NCBI GenBank assembly: GCA_021372185.1
Contig: JAJFUY010000327.1
Coordinates: 1 to 13,913, forward strand
Direction: 5' to 3'
Length of the DNA stretch: 13,913 bases
From: Chlamydiales bacterium
GTDB taxonomy: Bacteria > Chlamydiota > Chlamydiia > Chlamydiales > FEN-1388
Of the stretch, positions 1 to 5,895 are shown in pieces (the stretch's first letter is position 1; every line of letters starts with the position of its first letter). The position numbers and the translations under genes are program-made. The notes below the pieces were generated by a model. It ran no database searches. It saw only the letters and a program-made list of their open reading frames with translations, and had not been told where the DNA came from.

Positions 1-33
1 CGCCACTAAAGTGGCTCCGATGTTTTTTTTCAT
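1..33 (-). CDS. N-terminus of an unidentified, possibly exported protein (partial)
   Basis: Reading the minus strand from 33 there is an ATG followed by ten open codons to the window edge, giving MKKNIGATLVA. A Met-Lys-Lys start followed by small and hydrophobic residues is typical of a signal peptide or lipoprotein leader. A GGGA lies about 6 nt upstream as a possible weak ribosome-binding site, inside the 3' arm of the 40-73 hairpin. It is codirectional with the kinase-like gene at 164-1060 and could be the next gene of that transcript. Only 11 residues are visible, so a chance ORF cannot be excluded and no function can be given. Confidence 0.35.
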   Translation of the reverse strand, partial: MKKNIGATLVA

Positions 34-39
34 TGTGTT

Positions 40-73
40 CCCATAGTTTACCCCTTCGGGGTTACACTATGGG
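40..73. promoter_or_regulatory. Hairpin with 8-bp and 5-bp stems, abutting a start codon
   Basis: The outer stem pairs CCCATAGT with ACTATGGG. A small internal loop follows, then a five-pair stem (A-CCCC with GGGG-T) closed by a 3-nt loop. Neither strand has a T-run after it, so it is not a textbook intrinsic terminator. On the minus strand its 3' arm ends 6 nt before the ATG at 33 and holds the only G-rich stretch that could serve as a ribosome-binding site. It may therefore affect translation of that gene, or be a 3' processing structure for 164-1060. Confidence 0.5.
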
Positions 74-112
74 CTAATAATGAGGTGTACCTACGGCACA
101 CTAATACCAATG

Positions 113-145
113 CCAAAATCGGACAAAGGCACGGGCACGGGTCCC
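113..145. repeat. CAAAATCGG / GCACGGGCACGGG sequence shared with end of element B
   Basis: This stretch contains CAAAATCGG and, 5 nt later, GCACGGGCACGGG. The right end of palindromic element B (7571-7593) contains the same two blocks in the same order and orientation, there fused. This could be a degraded terminus of the same element family beside the 3' end of 164-1060. The match is short and the GGGCAC unit is internally repetitive, so chance or independent simple-repeat growth remains possible. Confidence 0.35.
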
Positions 146-166
146 TTAGGTCCTTTTGGTCCTTTA
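140..166. repeat. Three tandem 9-bp units at the stop codon of 164-1060
   Basis: Three consecutive nonamers are visible: GGTCCCTTA, GGTCCTTTT and GGTCCTTTA. The last one contains the stop codon (TAA on the minus strand) of the kinase-like gene. A 9-bp period keeps reading frame, but the stop codon ends the protein at the first unit, so this is a 3'-UTR microrepeat rather than a coding repeat. Confidence 0.6.
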
Positions 167-1060
167 AGTCATTTCCTGGCTGTAGTTAGCCGCGGCGCGG
201 TTGATGTTGTTAGTAAACTCCACCGCTACCTCTTTGTCGTAGCGTTTTAGCCAGGAGGCGATGGGGAGGAGGCGTTTTAGGTCTTTGAGGAGGGCGCTAG
301 AGCTTGCGCTTTTTTTGGAGCGTCTAAAGGTGCCGAGGTCTATGTAGATGGCTCTAGTGTCTGTGTAGCCAATGTTATCATGCTTTAAGATTGAGCTGTC
401 AGGGTTGATGATACCCAGGCTTGCGCGTTCTACAAAGAGGTCTATAAGCTGGTTTAGGCGCTGCTTTAACTCATCTGTCTTTTTAGCTTTTACAAGCTTT
501 TTCAGTACTGGCATTACGCGCATTGCTTTCTTCTGTAGGATGTAGGGCACGCTGTCAATGTCAACCTTGTGGCTAAAGCCTAAGCGGTCAATCAGTGTTA
601 ACGTTTTGCCAGTGTCATTTCCGGGCTGTATGTGGAGGTATATAACGCCACAAAGGTCAGCAAGCGGATCACGGGCTAGCTTCATGCTTTCTAGGTGGTG
701 CCTGATGCGACTTGAGCGCTCATCTAGTACTTTTTGGCGCTTTACGTCTAAAAAGTGCGGGAGGGGCAACGTTTTAAATAGGGGTGAGACGTTTATACGC
801 TGGCACTTATTAAATTTAAGGATGTAGTGGTTATCAGAGCTTTCAAAGATAAAGCTTTGGCGGCCGCGGCCAAGATAATGAAATGGCTGGTCAAACACGG
901 TTTTGGCAAGTTCAAGATCAGCTGGGGAATTTGTTGGCACATCTTTTACGGCAATCCAGTCTGAAAGGGTGATATTGGCAATAGAAAAGTTGCAGTTTGC
1001 CTTATTATAGCCCCAGTAGAGTGCGCATGCTAAAATAATACCAAGTAGTAGCTTTTTCAT
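164..1060 (-). CDS. Membrane-anchored protein with kinase-like motifs (hypothetical)
   Basis: This is a 298-aa protein. Residues 3-17 form a hydrophobic N-terminal segment after MKK, so it is a signal anchor or uncleaved signal peptide and the rest is probably outside the cytoplasm. The body has motifs reminiscent of the protein-kinase-like fold: LGRGRQSF at 63-70 resembles a glycine loop, ILKFNK with Lys82 resembles the ATP-binding lysine strand, HDNIGY at 227-232 resembles a catalytic-loop Asn segment, and IDLGTF at 240-245 resembles the metal-binding Asp motif. A canonical HxD catalytic aspartate is not obvious (Asp221 is misplaced), so it may be a pseudokinase or only a fold relative. The order of motifs recalls, from memory, exported hypothetical proteins of environmental chlamydiae. 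The start is ATG 1060 with only a weak AGAAGA upstream, and a TATAAT box supports transcription from just upstream. The kinase-fold assignment is inference. Confidence 0.65.
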   Translation of the reverse strand: MKKLLLGIILACALYWGYNKANCNFSIANITLSDWIAVKDVPTNSPADLELAKTVFDQPFHYLGRGRQSFIFESSDNHYILKFNKCQRINVSPLFKTLPLPHFLDVKRQKVLDERSSRIRHHLESMKLARDPLADLCGVIYLHIQPGNDTGKTLTLIDRLGFSHKVDIDSVPYILQKKAMRVMPVLKKLVKAKKTDELKQRLNQLIDLFVERASLGIINPDSSILKHDNIGYTDTRAIYIDLGTFRRSKKSASSSALLKDLKRLLPIASWLKRYDKEVAVEFTNNINRAAANYSQEMT

Positions 1061-1087
1061 AGATATCTTCTGTTGTAATTGGCCGGT

Positions 1088-1093
1088 ATTATA
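1088..1093 (-). promoter_or_regulatory. Consensus -10 box (TATAAT) for 164-1060
   Basis: The minus strand reads TATAAT here, placing transcription start near 1081 and giving a leader of about 20 nt before the ATG at 1060. No good TTGACA-like -35 lies at 16-18 bp, though TTACAC is present slightly further out. The 101-bp gap to the divergent gene at 1162 is very AT-rich and probably carries both promoters. Confidence 0.45.
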
Positions 1094-1161
1094 TCAAACC
1101 CAAATTTATTTAGTGTAATATATTTATTTTAATTATAAGATAAAGAAAAGCGGAGGCCTTT

Positions 1162-1854
1162 ATGGGTAGCATTGACTTAAGTAAAATGAATACATTTATC
1201 TCTCAAGTAGAACAAGGCGGCGATAAATTAATAAAAAAACTGAGTAAATCCGAGCGCCGCGTTGTAATGGCCATGGCCTCAGCCGTTAAAGAACAAAAGC
1301 CCGAGATAAAGTTTAACCCCTGGCAAAATAGGGCTGTGCGCTCACTAGAAAAGAAACTTGGATCATCACCTGATAACATTAGCAAGGCCTCAAGCATTAG
1401 TGCCAAAATTTCTAATGTGTTTAGCACCATTTCTAAGGGTAAAGTAAGAGAAGCCGTCCAGAATGCTAAATCATCAAATGTAAAGCCTGACTATACATCT
1501 ATGACTAAAGAACAAGCCCGAGCTTCTGTAAAAAATGTCCAAACAGAACTTACCTCTTTACGATCAACAATCCTGAAAGCCGATTCCACAACAGATTTGT
1601 TGGTAGTTGGCAAAAAAATAGACGAACTTGATGGAAAACTGATGGCGATAATTGCAGACTCTAATCTAGCAAGTGGCGCCGCATCTGATGCTGAACTCGT
1701 ACGTGCAAACACTCTAAGCCGCGCATCTCACGCCAAATTTGACAGCAAGAACCTAACAGACATCCAAGGTAACTCTGGCTATAAAGACTATTGCTACGCC
1801 GAGGTGGCACGCCTCTCAACGTGGGCTTCCGTCGCACTCAAATATCTTAAGTAG
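1162..1854 (+). CDS. Helical, Ser/Ala/Lys-rich hypothetical protein
   Basis: This 230-aa protein is not recognised. The start is well supported: GGAGG at 1152-1156 lies 5 nt before ATG 1162, the clearest ribosome-binding site in the left part of the window. A TATAAG at 1134-1139 is a possible -10. The sequence is rich in Ser, Ala and Lys, has no signal peptide or membrane segment, and reads as mainly alpha-helical with amphipathic stretches around residues 20-55 and 118-170. Cysteine is nearly absent (one, near the C-terminus). It is divergent from 164-1060 and converges on 2028-3467, with palindromic element A between the 3' ends. A cytosolic structural protein or a type III secreted effector would both fit, but nothing in the sequence decides between them. 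Confidence 0.7.
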   Translation: MGSIDLSKMNTFISQVEQGGDKLIKKLSKSERRVVMAMASAVKEQKPEIKFNPWQNRAVRSLEKKLGSSPDNISKASSISAKISNVFSTISKGKVREAVQNAKSSNVKPDYTSMTKEQARASVKNVQTELTSLRSTILKADSTTDLLVVGKKIDELDGKLMAIIADSNLASGAASDAELVRANTLSRASHAKFDSKNLTDIQGNSGYKDYCYAEVARLSTWASVALKYLK

Positions 1855-1866
1855 CGATATTTATAT

Positions 1867-2018
1867 CTTAATTTTGATTTTGTATTCTCTGCGCTCTCTG
1901 TTTGGTCTCTGCGGTGAAAATTTAGATCACGCACATTGACTACAAATGTTTGTGATGCCTTTTTAAAACATTTTCACTGTAGAGACCAAACAGAGAGCTC
2001 GAGAGGAATACAATTAAG
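1867..2018. repeat. Nested palindromic element A between convergent genes
   Basis: The outer arms lie at 1867-1921 and 1970-2018. Their core is a perfect 18-bp inverted match (1893-1910 with 1981-1998), and pairing continues imperfectly to both ends, including CTTAATT/AATTAAG at the extremities. The loop holds a second small hairpin (ATCAC...GTGAT with ACATT/AATGT) followed by TGATGCCTTTTT. It fills the gap between the stops of 1162-1854 and 2028-3467 and could end transcription from both sides. Arm sequence of the CTCTGCG...CTCTGCGGTGAAA type recalls palindromes dispersed in many bacterial genomes (from memory). It shares three blocks with element B. Confidence 0.8.
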
Positions 2019-2027
2019 AAATGTTTT

Positions 2028-3467
2028 TCACGCACCCGCTATTTTGCGGGACATCTTACGGAAGATGAAGTAGTGGAAGGGTAGCATGCTATACCAGTAG
2101 AGCCTGCCCCATATTCCCTTAGGCCTAAAAGTAGCGGTTTGAACAAGCTCCCATCCTGTTGGGGTTGGTATGAGGCGAAATTCTAGCCAGGCTTGGCCAG
2201 GGACTTTCATGCCAGCTAGAAGAATAAGGTCTACTTTTTCTTTGTCAGCTCGTAATACCCGCCAAAAATCTATTGAGTCACCAACTTCAATCTCTGTGGG
2301 GTGGCGCCGGCCTCGGTTTAGCCCCACTCCACCTATCATCTGGTCCATAAGGCCACGTAGCTTCCATGCCCAGTTAAGGCCATAGTAACCGGTGGTGCTG
2401 CCTATAGACCATATACGAGCTTGGGCTTCTTCTTTTGTGCAGATGAGGGGTACCCGTTGTTCATCTTTTAAGCAGCCATCGGTGGGTACTTCTATAAACT
2501 TGGCAATACTTGGCTCTAGGCCTTCTACTTCCCAGGAGTCCATCCAGGTTGACACCACTTCATTTTGGGCAATGTTCTGAAAGGCGAGCTTTAGAGCATC
2601 ATGAAAGGTGAGGCATGTGTGTGGGATAATTTCTTGTATTCCCTTAATTTTACATATCGAGCTTGTTTTGATGCTCTCTACAAGGTAGTAGCAGATAGAA
2701 AAACGCACTGAGGTGATAAAGACAAGCCATAGGCTAGATAGCCGGGGAGTAAGTACCGGCACGCTGAATATGTAGCGCTTAAGGCCTCGAAATTGAGCGT
2801 ATTCTAGGAGAAGCTCTTTAAAAGTTACAACTTCTGGCCCACCTATATCAAATATCTGGTTGTAGCTTTTAGGGTTTAGTAACACACCTGACAGATAGAC
2901 AAGAACATCTTGTATAGCAATAGGCTGACACTTAGTGCTCAGCCACTTTGGGGCTATCATAAAGGGGAGTTTTTCACATAAATCGCGGATAATTTCAAAC
3001 GATGCGCTGCCAGATCCTATGATAATACTGGCTCTTAAGATTGTTGTGGGGATACCACTTTTTTGCAACACGCCCTCTACCAGCAAACGAGATTTTAAAT
3101 GAGGTGAGAGTTCTTTTTCATCATTAATAATACCCCCCAGATAGATAATCTGTTTACAACTTGTTGTAGTGATACCATCGACAAAATTTTGAGCTGCTTG
3201 GGTTTCAACCTGTGCCAAATCACTCATAATTTCTGACATAGAGTGCATCAAGTAGTAGCTTGCATCGATATCCTTGGGGAATTGGCTGGCAGTATGTGGT
3301 GCGCGAATGTCACCCCAAATATAAATTAAATTTGCGCGTGGTTCTTTAAAGACATAGGTGCCCTCTATGCGACAGAGTGCATAGACAGTATGTCCCATCT
3401 CAAGAAGGGTATGAATGAGCCGTTTACCAACAAAGCCTGTAGCGCCAGTAACTAAAATTTTTGCCAT
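2028..3467 (-). CDS. Two-domain SDR (NAD(P)-binding) / DUF2867 protein
   Basis: This 479-aa protein begins with an atypical short-chain dehydrogenase/reductase domain (about 1-300). ILVTGATGFVG at 4-14 is the Rossmann glycine motif (TGxxGxxG) of extended and atypical SDRs. YYLMHSM at 71-77 and the YLGG strand at 109-112 are usual for NmrA-like or 'NAD(P)H-binding' members. No convincing YxxxK catalytic pair is visible. The C-terminal part (about 335-475) fits DUF2867: VPGQAWLEF at 422-430, then FRPKGIWGRLYWY and P-F-H near 447-465. Proteins with this architecture are cytosolic oxidoreductase-like enzymes of unknown substrate. The start codon lies 3 nt beyond AAG with no Shine-Dalgarno. Its 3' end borders palindromic element A. 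Confidence 0.88.
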   Translation of the reverse strand: MAKILVTGATGFVGKRLIHTLLEMGHTVYALCRIEGTYVFKEPRANLIYIWGDIRAPHTASQFPKDIDASYYLMHSMSEIMSDLAQVETQAAQNFVDGITTTSCKQIIYLGGIINDEKELSPHLKSRLLVEGVLQKSGIPTTILRASIIIGSGSASFEIIRDLCEKLPFMIAPKWLSTKCQPIAIQDVLVYLSGVLLNPKSYNQIFDIGGPEVVTFKELLLEYAQFRGLKRYIFSVPVLTPRLSSLWLVFITSVRFSICYYLVESIKTSSICKIKGIQEIIPHTCLTFHDALKLAFQNIAQNEVVSTWMDSWEVEGLEPSIAKFIEVPTDGCLKDEQRVPLICTKEEAQARIWSIGSTTGYYGLNWAWKLRGLMDQMIGGVGLNRGRRHPTEIEVGDSIDFWRVLRADKEKVDLILLAGMKVPGQAWLEFRLIPTPTGWELVQTATFRPKGIWGRLYWYSMLPFHYFIFRKMSRKIAGA

Positions 3468-3478
3468 GGCTTATATGT

Positions 3479-3484
3479 ACTATA
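3479..3484 (-). promoter_or_regulatory. Possible -10 box (TATAGT) very close to the SDR start
   Basis: TATAGT on the minus strand ends 11 nt before ATG 3467, so a transcript starting about 7 nt downstream would have a leader of only a few nucleotides. There is no good -35 at 16-18 bp, so this is weaker than the similar site ahead of the MATE gene at 7263. The lack of a ribosome-binding site before the SDR gene is consistent with leaderless initiation. Confidence 0.3.
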
Positions 3485-3598
3485 TGGTAGCACTAAGATC
3501 AAGCTTGAAATCTTTATTTCTTTTTTTAGTTTGCAAATAAGGAGTCGACAGCTTATGGTTCACTAAAAACTTAAAATAACTACGATAACCTTGGCTTA

Positions 3599-3874
3599 AT
3601 GTACAGGCCGATGATTCCTCTTTCTCGCGACCAAATCCTCTGGCAAGCAGAAGGTGGGCCTACAAGCATAGCTTCTACCTACGGTATTTTAGAAGCTACT
3701 GAATCAGACCTTGATTTCCAGAATAGTGGAAGTATATTCAACCTCCATACGTTCATCCCGCCATTTGATACACCATCGTACATCAATTCAGACCCAGAAA
3801 TTCCAATGGTAGATGCACCAGTTGCACCAAACTATGAGGAACTTCAAACCCTGGACATCGTCATGTTCCTATAA
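3599..3874 (+). CDS. Small acidic, proline-containing hypothetical protein
   Basis: This is a 91-aa ORF of unknown function. The protein is acidic and rich in Pro, Ser and Thr, with several P-x-x-P-like stretches (IPPFDTPSY, PMVDAPVAP) and no membrane segment, so it is likely extended or disordered. Its reality is supported mainly by the perfect terminator hairpin that starts about 30 nt after its stop. The start is uncertain: ATG 3599 has no ribosome-binding site, and ATG 3611 has only AGG close upstream. A strong AAGGAG at 3539-3544 instead leads to a three-codon ORF at 3555. It is an isolated transcription unit between a divergent SDR gene and the TolB-like gene. A frameshifted remnant of a longer gene is the main alternative. 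Confidence 0.5.
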   Translation: MYRPMIPLSRDQILWQAEGGPTSIASTYGILEATESDLDFQNSGSIFNLHTFIPPFDTPSYINSDPEIPMVDAPVAPNYEELQTLDIVMFL

Positions 3875-3905
3875 GGAACAGGCAGTACAACTCATCCTAG
3901 AGTAA

Positions 3906-3944
3906 GGGCCATAGAGTGCAAGTGCACTCTATGGCCCTTTTCTT
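3906..3944 (+). terminator. Intrinsic terminator with perfect 15-bp stem
   Basis: A 15-nt arm at 3906-3920 (GGGCCATAGAGTGCA) pairs perfectly with 3923-3937 across a 2-nt step, so in RNA the innermost pairs open to form a normal loop. It is followed by TTTTCTTT. It would terminate 3599-3874 and insulate the TolB-like gene. On the minus strand no T-run follows it, so its direction is plus. Confidence 0.85.
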
Positions 3945-4024
3945 TGTAAAAGCCCAAATGCTAAGCCTGACCACGTTTGCACTAAAAGTATTTTCTGCTA
4001 TGCTGCAATTTTTAGGAGGATACT

Positions 4025-5029
4025 ATGTTTATATTTTTACTTCAGATCATTTTTTGTGTTTGTGCTTTACCCCTGCATGCAGGACTCGCACAGTCTGAAT
4101 TTAGATTTCTTACAAATGATCTAAGTGTGGTTGATGGAAGACCCGTATTCTCGGGTGATGGCAAAACGATTGTATTTATGCGGCAGCCAAATGACCAAAA
4201 TCCGGATGCTCCGTCACAACTTTATAGTATTCCTACAAATGCCAAAAAAGCCGCAACGCCACTTTTTGATAACATTAACCCCAATACAGGTAAGCCATTT
4301 AATGCTACACGTCCTGATTATTCATGGTGTCGCTGTACATACCAAATTGCGTTTGACGCAGGTGATGATGGAATTTGGCTCCTTGATCTAAAAAGCAAAA
4401 ATGTAAAGCAGGTATTACAAACGAATATTGATGGCAATCACTACACCTGGTCATATCCTTGCTGGTACCCCAACGGTAAGTATCTGTCTGTAACAAATTA
4501 CAATAACGACCCAGCTATTTTGTACCACACACTTGTTAAGGCAAAAGTATCATCTTTGAACGACTTTACCATTCTTACCAACAACCAAGTTGTCTGGCCC
4601 GGTATGTCAAGCGTTTCGCAAAAAAAGCCAAATTACCTGGCTTATGCAGCAGAATTGCCTGTACCACAGCCGCCAGCGCCCTGTAGCTGCATTGGTAATT
4701 GTACACCTGATGGCTATGCTCAAAACTGCAACCAGATTTGGCTGCAAAAATCGTCAATTACAAACCCTATCGACAATAAACAAGGCAGAGCCCCTTGGTT
4801 TTCTCCCGATGGCAAATACATTGTCTTTGAATCAAACAGAGATAACCCTGATTTTTTAGATCGCTATAGGCTTTACATCTATTCTCTTGAAGAGAACACA
4901 GTAAAGCCGATAACCCCAGATGCACTTAACGTCCAGCATGGCAAATGGTCTCCAGACGGTAAAATGATAGTCTTTGCTGTTCAACTATTTGGCGGAGCAC
5001 AAGGCATCGCTCTTGTAACTTTGAAGTAA
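4025..5029 (+). CDS. Secreted TolB-like PD40 beta-propeller protein
   Basis: This 334-aa protein starts at ATG 4025, with AGGAGGA at 4014-4020 just ahead. Residues 1-20 are a signal peptide (hydrophobic core FIFLLQIIFCVCALPL, probable cleavage after LHA or nearby), so it is exported. The rest shows TolB/PD40-type blades: RPVFSGDGKTIVF (39-51), PCWYPNGKYLSV (145-156), RAPWFSPDGKYIVF (255-268) and HGKWSPDGKMIVF (305-317). True TolB is usually about 400-430 aa with an N-terminal alpha/beta domain before the propeller; that domain appears missing, so this is a TolB relative rather than the Tol-Pal component itself. Two cysteine clusters (102-104 and 220-235) could form disulfides. It is a single-gene unit with terminators before and after. 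The ligand or partner cannot be told from the sequence. Confidence 0.82.
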   Translation: MFIFLLQIIFCVCALPLHAGLAQSEFRFLTNDLSVVDGRPVFSGDGKTIVFMRQPNDQNPDAPSQLYSIPTNAKKAATPLFDNINPNTGKPFNATRPDYSWCRCTYQIAFDAGDDGIWLLDLKSKNVKQVLQTNIDGNHYTWSYPCWYPNGKYLSVTNYNNDPAILYHTLVKAKVSSLNDFTILTNNQVVWPGMSSVSQKKPNYLAYAAELPVPQPPAPCSCIGNCTPDGYAQNCNQIWLQKSSITNPIDNKQGRAPWFSPDGKYIVFESNRDNPDFLDRYRLYIYSLEENTVKPITPDALNVQHGKWSPDGKMIVFAVQLFGGAQGIALVTLK

Positions 5030-5039
5030 AAGCTAAAAA

Positions 5040-5089
5040 GGGCCGAGTCCTGCGATATGACTAAGAAATTGCAGGATTCAGTTCCTTTT
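5040..5089 (+). terminator. Probable intrinsic terminator of the TolB-like gene
   Basis: The arm at 5040-5053 (GGGCCGAGTCCTGC) pairs with 5071-5085 (GCAGGATTCAGTTCC). Fourteen positions pair with one mismatch and several G-U wobbles. A loop of about 17 nt separates the arms, and TTTTC follows. It begins 10 nt after the stop codon at 5029. The rest of the gap to 5264 shows only the candidate promoter described next. Confidence 0.6.
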
Positions 5090-5194
5090 CAATTCCGCCC
5101 CATTTAGTGTCCAAGAGAAACGGGATCAGGCTTGGCATTTTGGCATTCATGTTGCTGTCTACCTTGATGTAATATAACCTCTTACTAGAAATAA

Positions 5195-5223
5195 TTAGCT
5201 TAAGTGATACGTGCCGATATGAT
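5195..5223 (+). promoter_or_regulatory. Candidate promoter of 5265-5891
   Basis: TATGAT at 5218-5223 matches the -10 consensus at five of six positions. TTAGCT at 5195-5200 is a weak -35 match at exactly 17 bp. Transcription would start near 5230, about 35 nt before ATG 5265. Confidence 0.35.
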
Positions 5224-5264
5224 ACAGTACGCTCTCTAAATACAAATAAAAGAGAGATATTAAT

Positions 5265-5891
5265 ATGGCATGGTCAGTAGTTACATCAGCGGCAGCAGTT
5301 GCCGGAACGGTTATAGCACCTATTCTTGAAACGTGGGAGCAAGCGGGGATTAAACAGGCAGCACTTGCTTGCCAAAATATTGTAAGCAATACTTGCCACG
5401 CAGGGAGAATTTTTACCCCTTATGGTATGGCTTTACCGTTTGTAGTGTCGGGCAATTCTCTGTTCAGTGTGCTCGCGGGTCACTCTATTGGTAGGCGCTT
5501 TCCATGTACGAGCCAGCAAAATGTAGCACAAAGTGATGAAGAATTCTGCTGTAAAATAAAAGCCTATGCAACCAGCATGTCTGTAGCATTACTTGTCTTT
5601 GGTGTGGCAGTAACAGGTACTATTGTTGTAATAAAGAGCCATGCTGAGCCTACAGCTTACGCTATAGGCAGTGAGTGCATGAATAGAACTATTGATAGAA
5701 CTATTGCTAATATCACTAGCTGCAGCTCACTTGATACCGCATTAGAAAACTACAATGGTTTAGGCACCCTTTCTTGGGTAGTAACAAATGTAGCAACATT
5801 TACTTTAGGCGGCTTATTAGGCCGAGTTAGCTCGCCATGTCAAAAGAAGCCACAAGAGGGTTCCGCTGAAGAAATAGAAGAACTGCTTTAG
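5265..5891 (+). CDS. Cys-containing multi-spanning membrane protein (hypothetical)
   Basis: This 208-aa protein is not recognised. Hydrophobic stretches at about 4-20, 52-74, 102-124 and 166-187 predict three or four membrane spans. The loops carry eight cysteines (36, 44, 81, 95, 96, 138, 153, 192), including a CC pair. The C-terminus is short, polar and acidic (EGSAEEIEELL). The region before the ATG is only purine-rich (AGAGAG), a weak ribosome-binding site. Its stop lies 4 bp from the stop of the convergent MATE gene with no terminator between them, so the two transcripts probably overlap at their 3' ends. Paired hydrophobic segments recall chlamydial inclusion-membrane proteins, but the four-span layout and spacing do not clearly match, so I make no such call. 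Confidence 0.65.
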   Translation: MAWSVVTSAAAVAGTVIAPILETWEQAGIKQAALACQNIVSNTCHAGRIFTPYGMALPFVVSGNSLFSVLAGHSIGRRFPCTSQQNVAQSDEEFCCKIKAYATSMSVALLVFGVAVTGTIVVIKSHAEPTAYAIGSECMNRTIDRTIANITSCSSLDTALENYNGLGTLSWVVTNVATFTLGGLLGRVSSPCQKKPQEGSAEEIEELL

Positions 5892-5895
5892 GAGC

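Noticed and set aside
558..827. 89-codon plus-strand open frame inside the kinase-like gene
   Set aside because: It lies wholly antisense to 164-1060, has no ribosome-binding site, and its composition (many Arg, Ser, Trp) looks like a translated reverse complement.
3916..4098. 60-codon frame overlapping the start of the TolB-like gene
   Set aside because: It begins inside the terminator stem and overlaps the signal-peptide region of 4025-5029 in another frame; the latter has a strong AGGAGG and a recognisable family.
5265..5891. Chlamydial inclusion-membrane (Inc) protein
   Set aside because: It has several hydrophobic segments spread over the length and many Cys residues, not the single closely spaced bilobed pair that defines Inc proteins.
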